Positions 9,339 to 19,563 are shown, counted from the first letter of the stretch. The stretch is 64,000 nucleotides of DNA from Candidatus Aminicenantota bacterium (GCA_020348385.1 CP070750.1:1669615-1733614), one strand, 5' to 3'. The notes: generated by a model not told the origin, from the sequence alone. A program made the numbers and translations.

Positions 9339-11732
9339 TTAGTGAGTGATAGGGGGCTCTTTGACTTCAGATGTGTCTGATACTTTCGCTTTTTTCAGTT
9401 TTTTTGGCATCTCTTTAACTAAGGCAAGCTTTAAGACCTCTTCCATGGTCTCGACAAAATGGATGGTCATGTCATCCTTAATATTTTTCGGCATGTCCTT
9501 AAGGTCGGGTCTGTTATCCGCTGGAAGGATGGCATTTTTAATCCCTTCCCTGTGCGCAGCCAATAATTTTTCCTTTATTCCTCCGACAGGCAAAACTTTC
9601 CCCTTAAGGGTAATTTCTCCGCTCATGGCCACTTTCTTGGAAACAGGGATTCCTGTCAAAAGCGAGATGATAGATGTCCCTATCGTGATTCCTGCCGAGG
9701 GGCCTTCTTTAGGAGTCGCGCCCTCCGGAACATGGATATGTATATCGAAATTCTTGTGAAGATCTTTTGCAATGTTCAACTCGTACATTTTTCCTCGCAC
9801 ATAGCTGAAGGCGGCTTGCGCTGACTCTTGCATGATCTCCCCTAGCTGGCCTGTTAACATGAAATTTCCTTTTCCATGAACTTTGGTCACCTCGAATGTG
9901 AGAAGTTCTCCGCCAAACTCTGTCCAAGCCATTCCGATGGCTCCTCCAACTTCGTCTTTTTTGCCGATTTCTGAACGCCTGAACCGGGGTATGCCCAAAT
10001 ATTTATCCAACTTTTTCGGAGTAACTGTTTCCGTATAATCACTCCCTTTAGAGACAACTTTTTTGACCACCTTTCGGCAAATAGTTGTAAGCTCCCGCTC
10101 CAGATTCCTGACGCCGGCCTCTCTTGTGTATCCTCGAATGATTTTTTGAATGGCTTTATCTGTGATCCTGAGCATGGAATCTTTGAGCCCATGAGCTTTT
10201 TTCTGCTTGGGAAGGAGAAATTGTTTGCCGATTTGAAGTTTTTCATCTTCTGTGTATCCAGGTAGCCGTATCATTTCCATCCGATCCTGCAAAGGCTTCG
10301 GAATGGGCTCCTGCATGTTGGCAGTCACGATGAACATAACCTGCGACAGGTCATAATCTGTGTCGATATAATGATCTAGAAAAGAGTTGTTTTGTTCGGG
10401 ATCCAAAACTTCCATCAAGGCTGATGCAGGATCGCCTCTAAAATCCATGCTCATCTTGTCTACTTCATCAAGAAGAAAAACAGGATTTTTTGTGCCTGCA
10501 CGCTTTATCATCTGAATGATCCTTCCTGGATAGGCGCCTATGTAGGTTCGGCGATGGCCTCTGATTTCTGCCTCATCTCTGACACCTCCTAGGGAAAGCC
10601 GCACGAATTTTCTTCCGGTAGCACGGGCAATGGATTGACCTAAAGAACTTTTTCCCACACCGGGAGGACCGATAAATCCCAAAATAACACCTCTGGGATT
10701 TTTTACCAGCTGCCGGATTGACAGATACTCCAAAATTCTCTCTTTGACTTTTGTCAATCCATAGTGGTCTTCATCCAAAATTTTCTGGGCTTCTTTGATG
10801 TCTCTTTTCTCTCTCGATTTCTTAGTCCAGGGTAAAGAAATTAGCCAGTCCAGATAGTTGCGACAGACGGTTGCTTCGGCAGACATGGGTGGCATAGCCT
10901 CTAGCCGTTCTATTTCTTTGTAAGCTTTTTCTTCCGCGTCTTGAGGCATCCGCGCTTCTTTCACTTTTCTGCGTAATTCTTCTATCTCATTCGGTTGGTC
11001 TTCTTTCCTCATGTTCAATCCAGGGGGAAATATTTTCTGTTGGGGATCCCGAGGGGGGATCTTCCTCCTGGTGGATCTTTTGCCGTCTTTTCTCAGCTTC
11101 GAATGGATCTTCAACAACTCGTTTTCAAGCACAAAATTCAATCTCCGCAACCGCTCATAGCTGTTGATCGTCTCCAGGATGTTTTGCTTTTCTTCAAGAG
11201 GCAAATGCATATGAGAGGCAATGATATCCGAAATTCTATCAGGACTGTTATCTTTAAGAGCTGGTATGATAGATTCAAAATTTGCATTTTGACTAAGCTT
11301 GAGATAATCTTCGAACAAAGACAAAACCCTCTTGAGAGTTTCTTGAATTTCGGGGCTATCACTTTCCACTTCTCTAACTTCCTTTACCAATACTTGGTAA
11401 AAAGGATAGGTGCTTAAATATTCTATGACTCTCGCTCTTTTTCTGCCTTCCACGATCACCTTGATGTTGTTGTCATCCATTTTGATGGCTCGTACAATCT
11501 TGGCAAGAACCCCCATCGAGTGAACGTCGCGCTGATGAGGGTTGTCCAAAGAGGGATCGATTTGACTAGCCAAAAAGAGCATCTTGTCCTTCTCTGTTGC
11601 CCTTTCAAGAGCCTGGATCGAGGAGGGCCGTCCAATGATAAAAGGCACGAGCGTTGAGGGGAAGACAACCAAATCTCTCAATGGAATCAATGGCACGTTA
11701 AAAATAACTTCGGAATTGCTAGTGGTATCCAT
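9339..11732 (-). CDS. lon: ATP-dependent protease Lon
   Basis: LonA, 797 residues, is a cytosolic AAA+ protease for misfolded and regulatory proteins. The LAN N-domain ('VPLIPLRDLVVFPSTLVPF') is followed by a coiled-coil middle, an AAA+ module with Walker A 'GPPGVGKSSLGQ' and Walker B 'VFLLDEVDKM', and the C-terminal protease domain. The Ser679/Lys722 dyad (KEGPSAG and GGIKEK) falls at the same numbers as in E. coli Lon. Its start lies 2 nt after the clpX stop, so the two are almost certainly co-translated. A lysine-rich tail ends the protein. Confidence 0.97.
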   Translation of the reverse strand: MDTTSNSEVIFNVPLIPLRDLVVFPSTLVPFIIGRPSSIQALERATEKDKMLFLASQIDPSLDNPHQRDVHSMGVLAKIVRAIKMDDNNIKVIVEGRKRARVIEYLSTYPFYQVLVKEVREVESDSPEIQETLKRVLSLFEDYLKLSQNANFESIIPALKDNSPDRISDIIASHMHLPLEEKQNILETINSYERLRRLNFVLENELLKIHSKLRKDGKRSTRRKIPPRDPQQKIFPPGLNMRKEDQPNEIEELRRKVKEARMPQDAEEKAYKEIERLEAMPPMSAEATVCRNYLDWLISLPWTKKSREKRDIKEAQKILDEDHYGLTKVKERILEYLSIRQLVKNPRGVILGFIGPPGVGKSSLGQSIARATGRKFVRLSLGGVRDEAEIRGHRRTYIGAYPGRIIQMIKRAGTKNPVFLLDEVDKMSMDFRGDPASALMEVLDPEQNNSFLDHYIDTDYDLSQVMFIVTANMQEPIPKPLQDRMEMIRLPGYTEDEKLQIGKQFLLPKQKKAHGLKDSMLRITDKAIQKIIRGYTREAGVRNLERELTTICRKVVKKVVSKGSDYTETVTPKKLDKYLGIPRFRRSEIGKKDEVGGAIGMAWTEFGGELLTFEVTKVHGKGNFMLTGQLGEIMQESAQAAFSYVRGKMYELNIAKDLHKNFDIHIHVPEGATPKEGPSAGITIGTSIISLLTGIPVSKKVAMSGEITLKGKVLPVGGIKEKLLAAHREGIKNAILPADNRPDLKDMPKNIKDDMTIHFVETMEEVLKLALVKEMPKKLKKAKVSDTSEVKEPPITH

Positions 11733-11734
11733 GC

Positions 11735-12958
11735 TTACACTCCGGTGGTTTCTACCATCTTCTTAGAGATTTTCATCGTTTTTTTCTTTTTGGAAGATGG
11801 AAGATGAAACATAATATCCAGCATTAAATCTTCTATGATGCTTTTTAAGCCTCTTGCTCCCAGTTTCTTTTCCAGGCTTTTTTTGGCTATCGTACGCAGG
11901 GCCTCTCTCGTAAAGTCCAACGAAACCCCCTCAAGTTCGAACAGTTTCTGATATTGCTTGACCAACGCATTCTTGGGTTTCTTTAGAATATGGACAAGAT
12001 CCTCAAGCCCTAAATCAGATAATGTGGCGATGACAGGAATCCTGCCTATGAATTCAGGAATGATACCGTATATGATCAGATCCTGAGGGATTAGCTCGCC
12101 ATAAAGATCTTCAAGAGCTTTTTTCTTATTCTTGTTCAGATCGGATTGGAATCCAACGACGGATTTTCCTAGCCTCTTGGAAATGATCCTGTCAAGGCCT
12201 ATGAATGTACCTCCCAAGATAAAAAGGATATTGGAGGTATCGACTTTTATGAAATCTTCATGGGGATGTTTCCGTCCACCATGAGGGGGAACATTTGCAA
12301 TAGTCCCTTCGATTATTTTAAGGAGAGCTTGCTGCACTCCCTCGCCGGAGACATCCCTTGTGATAGAAGGGCTGTCATTTTTGCGGCTTATTTTATCGAT
12401 TTCATCAATATAGACAATCCCCTTTTGCGTCCTTTTCAGATCTCCATCAGCGGCTTGAAAAAGCTTGAGAATGATGTTTTCAACGTCTTCCCCGACATAC
12501 CCTGCCTCAGTCAAGCATGTCGCATCGGCGATGGCGAACGGAACGGAAAGTATTTTTGCGAGGGATTCTGCCAGGAGCGTTTTCCCGGTCCCTGTAGGCC
12601 CTATCAAAAGGATGTTGCTTTTGGATAATTCGACTCCATCTAGCTCTCCCTCGTATTGAATCCTCTTATAGTGATTGTATACAGCGACCGATATTTTTTT
12701 CTTGGCTTCATCCTGGCCGATAACGTACTCATCCAGAGCCTTTTTGATCTTATCAGGTGTGAAAAAATCTGGTTTTCGAGCGTCTCTGACAACTTTCTCA
12801 TTATCTGGATGCAAGATGGAATGGGCGACATCGATGCATCCATCGCAAATGAACACATCTCCAGGACCAGCGATCAATTTCCTGATCTGATTCTGATTTC
12901 TATGGCAGAAATTACACTTTGTTTGATTGTCTAAATCCTGCTGTTTGCTGTCATCCAT
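11735..12958 (-). CDS. clpX: ClpX, ATPase/unfoldase subunit of ClpXP
   Basis: ClpX (407 residues) unfolds tagged substrates and feeds them to ClpP. The N-terminal zinc domain has CNFC...CDGC. The AAA+ core shows Walker A '[12 protein letters not shown]', the pore loop 'GYVGEDVE', Walker B '[10 protein letters not shown]' and the RKH loop 'GGRKHPHED'. The ClpP-docking region reads VGF rather than the usual IGF. It lies directly between clpP (upstream) and lon (downstream) on one strand, the classic tig-clpP-clpX-lon order. Confidence 0.97.
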   Translation of the reverse strand: MDDSKQQDLDNQTKCNFCHRNQNQIRKLIAGPGDVFICDGCIDVAHSILHPDNEKVVRDARKPDFFTPDKIKKALDEYVIGQDEAKKKISVAVYNHYKRIQYEGELDGVELSKSNILLIGPTGTGKTLLAESLAKILSVPFAIADATCLTEAGYVGEDVENIILKLFQAADGDLKRTQKGIVYIDEIDKISRKNDSPSITRDVSGEGVQQALLKIIEGTIANVPPHGGRKHPHEDFIKVDTSNILFILGGTFIGLDRIISKRLGKSVVGFQSDLNKNKKKALEDLYGELIPQDLIIYGIIPEFIGRIPVIATLSDLGLEDLVHILKKPKNALVKQYQKLFELEGVSLDFTREALRTIAKKSLEKKLGARGLKSIIEDLMLDIMFHLPSSKKKKTMKISKKMVETTGV

Positions 12959-12999
12959 GGTTTCTCTTATTTATCCTTATCGGGAATGAAATTAAAAGC

Positions 13000-13596
13000 C
13001 TAAATCTTAGATGGGGCTCTCTTTGTAATGATGGCGTCTATTATTACATATCCCTTAGCCAGATCTGGGGTCATGATGAAATCCCGTTCTATGTCTGCCT
13101 GTATTTTTTCGGTCGGCTGTTTTGTGTGTTTTGTCAATATTTGGCTGATATTCTCTCTGAGCCGAAGTATCTCCTTCGCTTGGATGGCGATATCAGAAGC
13201 CTGACCTTGAAAACCGCCTAAAGGCTGATGAAGGATGATTCGTGAGTTGGGCAGTGAAACACGCTTTCCCGGTGTTCCAGCCGCAAGCAATACAGCTGCC
13301 ATGCTTGCCGCTTGCCCTACGCATATCGTGGAGATTTCCGTATTGATGTATTGCATGGTATCATAAATCGCTAATCCAGAAGTGATACTGCCCCCCGGTG
13401 AATTGATGTAAAGGTATATGCCTCTTTCTTTGTTTTCGGCCTCGAGATACAGCAATTGCGCAATAACAGTATTCGCGACATCATCATTAATCTCAGAACT
13501 TAAAAAAATTATGTTATCCTTGAGCAAACGAGAATAAATATCATAAGCGCGCTCGCTCTTTCCATCTTGTTCGACAATAAAGGGGATTAGGGTCAT
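13000..13596 (-). CDS. clpP: ClpP, proteolytic subunit
   Basis: This 198-residue serine peptidase forms a tetradecamer that degrades substrates delivered by ClpX. The catalytic triad is complete: Ser98 in GQAASMAA, His123 in ILHQP and Asp172 in ERDF. The substrate-cleft glycine motif 'NSPGGS' (residues 65-70) is present. There is almost no propeptide, since the sequence starts only a few residues before the conserved IPFIVEQ. It follows tig by 9 nt and precedes clpX by 41 nt. Confidence 0.98.
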   Translation of the reverse strand: MTLIPFIVEQDGKSERAYDIYSRLLKDNIIFLSSEINDDVANTVIAQLLYLEAENKERGIYLYINSPGGSITSGLAIYDTMQYINTEISTICVGQAASMAAVLLAAGTPGKRVSLPNSRIILHQPLGGFQGQASDIAIQAKEILRLRENISQILTKHTKQPTEKIQADIERDFIMTPDLAKGYVIIDAIITKRAPSKI

Positions 13597-13605
13597 GAGG
13601 ATTGG

Positions 13606-14865
13606 TTATTCTATTATAGCGGATTTGACAAGAAAGTCAACTGTCTTACGAATGAGCAGGTTATCCTTCAGCTCTTCTTTCTGTCCCTCCTGATCTATGC
13701 TCTCGATAACTCTGGCCACGGGGACATTATGCATTTTCGCGATGGATTTCATTTCTTCTTTTATTTCCTCCTCCGACACCTTGAGTTTCTCCTTCTCGGC
13801 TATCGTGGTAAGAATCAAATGATTTTGAATATTCCGAACAGCCCGTTTGCGCACATCTTCCCTCAAAGATTCAATGGCTTCCTTAGATAAATTTTGTTGC
13901 GGCAACGAAGATAATTGCCGGTTTAGAAGCGCATTGGATTCTTGTTCGATCACAGATTCTGGCAGTGCCATGGACATTTTCTCGGTTATCTTCCCGATAA
14001 TTTCTTCAGCCATCTCCCGTCTCTGTACGCCTTCTTTCGACGCACGAAGCTGTTCCTTTAATTTAGTCTTCAGATCCTTGAGATTTTTGTAATTGCCGAG
14101 GTCTTTGGCAAAATCATCATTGATATCCGGAAGTTTTTTTTCTTTGATGGAATCGACCTTCAGTTCATATGCGATTTCCTGGCCTGCCAATTTTTTATTT
14201 TCATGATTTTTTTTGTATTGGATGGTGAAATGAACTATTTCACCTGAGCTAAGGCCTATTAAATTTTTATTCAATGCCTCCTCGTTGTCCTGATGTCCAG
14301 CAAGTATGACGACTTTTTCGGTAGGAAGGAATCTTTTCGTTTGGGTGTTTTTTCCTTTGATCTCAGCCACGACATAATCCCCGTCCTTCACTCCCCTTTT
14401 CTCAGCAGGAATATATTCAGCTGATTTCGCACGCAATTCTTCAAGGGAATCTTTAATCTCTTTTTCTGTGACAGATACTTTTTTCTTCGCAACTTTGATG
14501 CCTGTGTACTCAGGAAGATGAATTTCAGGCCAAACTTCTACCGTAACATTAAAACGGATAGGCTCATTTTCTTTAAGATGGAGATCACTGATAACAGGTT
14601 GGCCAACCGGCGTGATTTTTTTATCGGTCAATTCCTTATTCAAAGCTTGAGGAACAAGGTTATTGATAAGTGTTTCTCGGATATCAGGACTGTACATGCG
14701 CTTGATCATGTCTTTTGGTGCTTTTCCAGGACGAAATCCTTTAATTTTTGCTCTGGAAGCATACTGATCAACCACTCGGTCCCACTCTTTCATCACTTCT
14801 GAGGCAGGAATTTCGAGATGGAGTTCCTTCTTGCATTCGCTGAGATTTTTCATGTTTTCAGTCAT
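13606..14865 (-). CDS. tig: trigger factor
   Basis: This ribosome-associated folding chaperone has 419 residues. The N-terminal ribosome-binding domain carries the signature 'GFRPGKAPKDMIKRMY' (residues about 43-58). The middle FKBP-like prolyl isomerase domain ('GVKDGDYVVAEIKG', 'GHQDNEEALNKNLIGL') is present but diverged, and the C-terminal helical domain follows. It is the first protein gene of the proteostasis operon tig-clpP-clpX-lon and lies 35 nt downstream of tRNA-Leu on the same strand. Confidence 0.95.
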   Translation of the reverse strand: MTENMKNLSECKKELHLEIPASEVMKEWDRVVDQYASRAKIKGFRPGKAPKDMIKRMYSPDIRETLINNLVPQALNKELTDKKITPVGQPVISDLHLKENEPIRFNVTVEVWPEIHLPEYTGIKVAKKKVSVTEKEIKDSLEELRAKSAEYIPAEKRGVKDGDYVVAEIKGKNTQTKRFLPTEKVVILAGHQDNEEALNKNLIGLSSGEIVHFTIQYKKNHENKKLAGQEIAYELKVDSIKEKKLPDINDDFAKDLGNYKNLKDLKTKLKEQLRASKEGVQRREMAEEIIGKITEKMSMALPESVIEQESNALLNRQLSSLPQQNLSKEAIESLREDVRKRAVRNIQNHLILTTIAEKEKLKVSEEEIKEEMKSIAKMHNVPVARVIESIDQEGQKEELKDNLLIRKTVDFLVKSAIIE

Positions 14866-14900
14866 TTAAATTTATCCCAATCCAGTTATTACCTGAAAAA

Positions 14901-14985
14901 TGGGCAGAGCGGGACTCGAACCCGCACTCCTTCAACAGGAACTAGGTCCTAAGCCTAGCGCGTATGCCAATTTCGCCACCTGCCC
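14901..14985 (-). tRNA. tRNA-Leu (anticodon UAG)
   Basis: On the minus strand GGGCAGG pairs with TCTGCCC to form the acceptor stem (one G-U pair). The anticodon loop reads CTTAGGA with anticodon TAG. A long variable arm marks it as class II, as expected for leucine, and the T-arm GGTTCGAGTCC is intact. The discriminator is A and no CCA is encoded. It lies just upstream of tig and may share its transcript. Confidence 0.95.
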
Positions 14986-15114
14986 TTATGATTTTAATTT
15001 ATGTGACAAGATTTTCTATAATTGAAGGTCTGGATCTTCGTCTTCGTGTGATAAATTTTTTTACCACAAAAAACCTTTTATGTCAATTTTAACTTTCGGG
15101 GAGCCCCTAATTAA

Positions 15115-16131
15115 TCAAGATGTTGCGATAACAGGGGGCAGATCCTTCATAAGGATCAAGCCTGGTTCGGATTGTACTGTGCGTGGGATGGTGTTCACGG
15201 TGACCGCTACTGTGCCCACGTCGCCATGGATTCCCCCGATGATACGCTCGTGGACATTTGGGATGCCTTCGATTATGACTTCATCGTATTCCTCGTCCAC
15301 ACCAGCATTGGCATTAAACTCGAGAGTGATGACTTTGTTTCCTCTCATCGTGGCATAAGCGATGCTAACGAGACCAAGAGCATCTCCTGGTTTAACCAGT
15401 CCCAATCCAGTTTCCACTTCCCTATCAGCGACAACTGGTTCGGGAGGGAGTTCCACAGCTTCATCCAATGCCCAGCCCAACCCATCGGCAATCATGTTGA
15501 TGGATTCAAGCAATCCCACATGTCCCGTGATGATTTTATTGTCGATTTTGTCACGAAAAGCTCCAAGGGACAAACCTGTCCCTATTTTCTTCTGGAAAGG
15601 GATCCGTCTTTTCGAGGAGTCCATCATTCGTGTAACTTTTATGGATTGGACATCCAAACAAGGAGCTGTGAGGATCAACGGCAATGTATCCATCAGGTAA
15701 CCAGGGTTGATGCCGGTTCCCACAACGGTCACGCCTTTATCTTTTGCCAGGTCATCAATTTTCCGTGCAAGATCGGGTTCTCGATCCCAAGGATAGGATA
15801 GCTCTTCGCAAGTTGAAACAACATTGAGACCGGCCTCGATGCATTGATCGATTTGAGGGAATACTTCCTCGAGGTGGGAAAGGGTGGTGAGCACGGCAGC
15901 ATCAGCATCCACCTTGTTGAATAATTCATCCGGATCGTCCTGAATGGGGATGCCCATATTTTGATCACTATCGAGCAAAGATCCCAAATCTTTGCCAACT
16001 AGTTCTGGGTCAATATCGATGGCGCCGACAATGGAAAAACTGTTTTTTTTGGAAAGAGCTTCAGCAGATCTCAGCCCCATAACTCCACAGCCGTAAATAA
16101 TGACGTTTGTTCGATTTCGATGACGTTCCAT
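15115..16131 (-). CDS. DapB-like dehydrogenase, 2,4-diaminopentanoate dehydrogenase family
   Basis: About 338 residues. The Rossmann motif 'IIYGCGVMGLRSAEAL' and the architecture (N-terminal NAD(P) domain with 'VLTTLSHLEE', middle 'GTGINPGYLMDTLP') match the dihydrodipicolinate-reductase-like family that includes 2,4-diaminopentanoate dehydrogenase (Ord) of ornithine fermentation. The other Ord-pathway genes (ornithine aminomutase, AKP thiolase) are not in the window, so the substrate is uncertain; it probably reduces or oxidises an amino/imino carbon. ATG 16131 is chosen because AAGGAG lies upstream; it starts 2 nt after the aminotransferase stop. The pair should act on successive intermediates. 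Confidence 0.75.
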   Translation of the reverse strand: MERHRNRTNVIIYGCGVMGLRSAEALSKKNSFSIVGAIDIDPELVGKDLGSLLDSDQNMGIPIQDDPDELFNKVDADAAVLTTLSHLEEVFPQIDQCIEAGLNVVSTCEELSYPWDREPDLARKIDDLAKDKGVTVVGTGINPGYLMDTLPLILTAPCLDVQSIKVTRMMDSSKRRIPFQKKIGTGLSLGAFRDKIDNKIITGHVGLLESINMIADGLGWALDEAVELPPEPVVADREVETGLGLVKPGDALGLVSIAYATMRGNKVITLEFNANAGVDEEYDEVIIEGIPNVHERIIGGIHGDVGTVAVTVNTIPRTVQSEPGLILMKDLPPVIATS

Positions 16132-16133
16132 GA

Positions 16134-17531
16134 TTATTTTTCTCCTTTCCACTTTTTAGCGATTCTCTCCACAGCATCCAATGAAGCTTGGATCTCATCT
16201 TCTGTGTGCGCCCCAGAAATAGAACCATAGCCGTGGAAGATATTAAAACCTTCCTGAATCATAGCCAGTTTGAAGATTTTTTCGCGCATTTCTATGTCAC
16301 AAACTTCAGGATTCCAGACTTGTTCCGGTGATTCAATCTGGGTATGAGGATCATGAACAAAATGAACGCCGATGACAGAGCTGTTATTCGCCACAGGGCT
16401 ACCCTCCCCTGTGCTTCTGACGTGAATTCCATAGGTTGCGAAAATGTTTTCGATTTCCCTTCGGACAAGCTCCCCAAGATGTCCTAGCCGAGGATAGATA
16501 TCCTGTTCATTCTCCTGCAGGTATTTGACAAAAATAAGACCCGCCAGCATCGATGCAGGATGAGCGGAGAAGGTACCTCCCTCTACTTTGACCTTTTTTT
16601 CATTTATTGCCTCGGGACCACAAAGATCCATGACCTCATCCTTCCCTGCAACCGCACTGAGTGGCATCCCTCCTCCGATCGCTTTCCCGAACACAGTCAT
16701 ATCAGGCTGCACATCGTACAGGTTCTGCAAGGCACCTGCATGGAAACGAAATCCTGAGACGACCTCATCAAATATCAGCTGAGAATCGTATTGAGTGCTC
16801 AATTTTCTGGCTTTATGAATATATTCTTCGCTTCCGAATATAAAACCCCCTGCTCCGATAAAAGGTTCAAGGATAAGACATGCGATCTGTTCTCCGTAAT
16901 TTCTGAACTTTTCCTCGAGATCTTCCTCATCGTTGAATCTTGTGACGAGGATCATTTCATCCATGCCCGAGGGGAGCCCAGCCGATTCCACCTTGGTCAA
17001 ACCTTCCTCATATAGAGAAATGCCTTTTAGGGCATAGGGATGAGAACCGTGCCATCCCCCTCCTACCTTCATCACCAAATCCCTGTTCGTTTTGGCTTTG
17101 GAAAGCATGACCGCATACATCGTAGCAAGAGTTCCGCTGGTGGAAAATCTGATTTTCTCTGCCGATATTCGGGAAAGAAGGAGCTCTGCCAATTCCTGTT
17201 GGAGTGTGCTTGGAAATCCTGTAGATAAACCTTTCCCCTCTTTACAAAACTCAATAAGAGCATCGAGCACAAATTGTGGATTATGTCCCAAGATGTTACC
17301 AAAATGACCCTGCCAAAAATCCACGTAGGAGTTGCCGTCGATATCGGTGACTGTCGAGCCCTTACAAAAAACATCATAAAACGGGAAAGGCATAAATAGC
17401 CGCAGATTGTGACTTCCTCCTCTGATTTGGAACTGAGATGCCCTTTGAAAAAAGGCCTCAGATTTTTTGTGTGTTCGTGTGTATTCCTGTATTAACTCTT
17501 GAAACAGTTTTTCTTTATCCATCATTCCCAT
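16134..17531 (-). CDS. class III PLP-dependent aminotransferase (GSA-aminomutase-like)
   Basis: About 465 residues with the class III fold: 'VTDIDGNSYVDFWQGHFGNILGHN', 'FSTSGTLATMYAVMLSKA', 'LIFDEVVSGFR', and the PLP lysine in 'TVFGKAIGGGMP' near residue 283. It resembles glutamate-1-semialdehyde aminomutase and omega-aminotransferases, but its tight pairing with a DapB/Ord-like dehydrogenase and the absence of other haem genes argue against a haem role. Several start codons are possible within 17523-17534 (TTG, ATG, ATG, ATG); the first ATG is given. Likely substrate: a small amino or diamino acid, by inference. Confidence 0.8.
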   Translation of the reverse strand: MGMMDKEKLFQELIQEYTRTHKKSEAFFQRASQFQIRGGSHNLRLFMPFPFYDVFCKGSTVTDIDGNSYVDFWQGHFGNILGHNPQFVLDALIEFCKEGKGLSTGFPSTLQQELAELLLSRISAEKIRFSTSGTLATMYAVMLSKAKTNRDLVMKVGGGWHGSHPYALKGISLYEEGLTKVESAGLPSGMDEMILVTRFNDEEDLEEKFRNYGEQIACLILEPFIGAGGFIFGSEEYIHKARKLSTQYDSQLIFDEVVSGFRFHAGALQNLYDVQPDMTVFGKAIGGGMPLSAVAGKDEVMDLCGPEAINEKKVKVEGGTFSAHPASMLAGLIFVKYLQENEQDIYPRLGHLGELVRREIENIFATYGIHVRSTGEGSPVANNSSVIGVHFVHDPHTQIESPEQVWNPEVCDIEMREKIFKLAMIQEGFNIFHGYGSISGAHTEDEIQASLDAVERIAKKWKGEK

Positions 17532-17594
17532 CAAACGCAGTTAAGTGTGCAGTTCTTTTGAATGGGAACCGGGAAACACATCGTTTTGTAAGAT

Positions 17595-19424
17595 TTATTT
17601 GATGTATTTTTTCAACTTTTGTGCAAGATTCGGATCCACACTCTGCAATTTGTTGTAAATATCCCTTGCGCTGTAATTGTCTTTCAGATTCAGATAACAT
17701 ATGGCTAGATTGTAATAGGCATTGCCGCTTTCTGGCCTCAGCTCTATGGATTTACTAAGGGGGTCCACCGCTTTGGCCCAGCCCTTAAGCTGCATATGGC
17801 TCATTCCCAAGAACATCCATGCATCGGCATTTTCTGGGAAAAGCTTGACAGTATTGGAGTAGGCTTGGATGGCTTTGCTGTATTGTTTCAAATTGTAGAA
17901 GGAAAAACCTTTATTCAAATGGGCGTACTCCATTTCGGGAGTCAATGCGATGACTTTATCCAGAACTTCGATGGCCTCCTCGTATTTTTTCATCTGCACG
18001 AGCATAAAGCCCAAATTGAAAAGGGCATCGGGATCATTGGGATTGAGTTCGATCATTTTATTTGCCGCCTCAGCCGCCTTATCTGGCATCTTGGCCGCAT
18101 TGTACATGTTGATCACAGTATTGAAGTAAATCCGTGCATCTTTGGGGCTCAAGTCTGCCAATTTATAGTATGTTTCTGCAGCCTGCTCCAACTGCCCCGC
18201 TTTTTCGTAAGACTGCGCCAGTTTGTATGTGATATTCACGTCATCTGTCATTCCTTTCAAAGCTTCTTGGAATGAGATTACAGCATCAGTGTATTGCTGT
18301 AATTCCATCTGGCACATACCAAGACGATTGTAGGCATCAAAAGCTCGTTGAGGACCAGATGCGATGTATTTTTTGTAAGCGTCTGCGGCATTATCAAATT
18401 CCCTGAGTTCGTGAAATGCTGAAGCGATTTGGAAATATGCGTCCTTGTAGTCAAGGTTGAGCTGAACCGCTTTTTCCAACGGAGGAATAGCTTCTTTCCA
18501 GTTCATCATCTTGATGTACACATTCCCCATACCATAGTGGGCTGCATCGTTGTTGGCATCCAGTTCGATGATTTTATTATAGGTAGATATCGCGGAGGAA
18601 TAGTTTCTCTGTTTGGTGTAAATTTCTGCCATAAGGCCGTGGATCTCAAGATCATCTGGCGTGAATTCCAGGACTTTCTTCAGGAATTTTTCGGCTTTGC
18701 TCGTGTTGTTCATCGAATAAAAGAGTCTGGCGGCTAGATTGACCCCTTCAATAGTGGCAAAATAGTCCTCTGGCTGCCAACTCTTGAACTTCGTTCCTGC
18801 GCCTGTTCTTGGGAGTAGGTCCAGAACTTTCGAAGGAATGATTATTTTTCTTCCTATATCTAAAAAAACCACAATCCCGATGACCTCCCCCGCTGCATTC
18901 AGAACCGGACCACCGTTGTACGTATCCGCGATAGAGAGCGATGTTTCTATCATCCTTTGGGATTTGTATTCATGAAAATTGAAAGTTTCTCCTTCGGAGA
19001 GCGAAAATTCACCCGCCTCATTCGCACCTATGGCATAAACTTTTTGGTTTCTCTCTATTGCATCAGAATTTCCAATAGGAAGGATGGGATCTTTTCGGTT
19101 GATCTGCACGAGGGCAATACCGAAATTCTTATCCAAAGCGAGGATTCCATCCAATTTTATCTTTTTCCCTTTATGATCACGACCTTCTGCAGACTTAGCC
19201 TGACTGACCAGCTCATAACTCGTGGCCATGATTTTTTCGCCGATGATAAATCCAGTTCCCTGAGAAATCTCTTCTTTGTCCTCTCCAAACGCTACAAAAG
19301 AAATCAGGCTTGGCAAATTTTTCTCAAAAATCTGTTCTGTTTCCCCAGATTGGGAGAAAAGCGTCGAGGAAGGGACAAGGAGTAAAACAAGAATGAATAC
19401 CATTAACATCTTATAAATTCGCAT
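17595..19424 (-). CDS. inactive trypsin-fold (HtrA-like) protein with TPR repeats
   Basis: About 609 residues, exported: signal peptide, an S1C/Deg-type trypsin-like domain (residues about 35-210), then some ten TPR repeats to the C-terminus ('AAHYGMGNVYIKMMNWKEAI', 'AYFQIASAFHELREFDNAAD'). All three catalytic positions are replaced: the histidine region reads ATSYELV, the aspartate region KNFGIALVQI, and the serine region TYNGGPV instead of GNSGGP. It is therefore probably a binding or scaffold module. ATG 19424 follows AAGGAGG. Its promoter is visible upstream. Role unknown; a periplasmic assembly or sensing scaffold is an inference. Confidence 0.85.
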   Translation of the reverse strand: MRIYKMLMVFILVLLLVPSSTLFSQSGETEQIFEKNLPSLISFVAFGEDKEEISQGTGFIIGEKIMATSYELVSQAKSAEGRDHKGKKIKLDGILALDKNFGIALVQINRKDPILPIGNSDAIERNQKVYAIGANEAGEFSLSEGETFNFHEYKSQRMIETSLSIADTYNGGPVLNAAGEVIGIVVFLDIGRKIIIPSKVLDLLPRTGAGTKFKSWQPEDYFATIEGVNLAARLFYSMNNTSKAEKFLKKVLEFTPDDLEIHGLMAEIYTKQRNYSSAISTYNKIIELDANNDAAHYGMGNVYIKMMNWKEAIPPLEKAVQLNLDYKDAYFQIASAFHELREFDNAADAYKKYIASGPQRAFDAYNRLGMCQMELQQYTDAVISFQEALKGMTDDVNITYKLAQSYEKAGQLEQAAETYYKLADLSPKDARIYFNTVINMYNAAKMPDKAAEAANKMIELNPNDPDALFNLGFMLVQMKKYEEAIEVLDKVIALTPEMEYAHLNKGFSFYNLKQYSKAIQAYSNTVKLFPENADAWMFLGMSHMQLKGWAKAVDPLSKSIELRPESGNAYYNLAICYLNLKDNYSARDIYNKLQSVDPNLAQKLKKYIK

Positions 19425-19479
19425 TGTAACCTCCTTGAAAAAATCTAAGGCACCCAATGTCCCCAGATTCTAAAAAAAT

Positions 19480-19508
19480 AATTTACACTTTGAGGTAACC
19501 TCTGTCAA
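19480..19508 (-). promoter_or_regulatory. sigma-70-like promoter of the TPR pseudo-protease
   Basis: On the minus strand a perfect TTGACA (19508-19503) is followed by 17 nt and TAAATT (19485-19480). The start codon is at 19424, giving a leader of about 50 nt. Confidence 0.6.
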
Positions 19509-19563
19509 ATATTTCCTGAAAATTGAATGCAAAAGGCAAATTATAACAAGAAGAGAGTTGGTG

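Noticed and set aside
15172..15801. 209-codon plus-strand ORF
   Set aside because: Antisense to the DapB/Ord-like dehydrogenase.
16791..16810. GAGTGCT string resembling a CIRCE half-site
   Set aside because: It lies inside the aminotransferase coding region and has no partner half-site.
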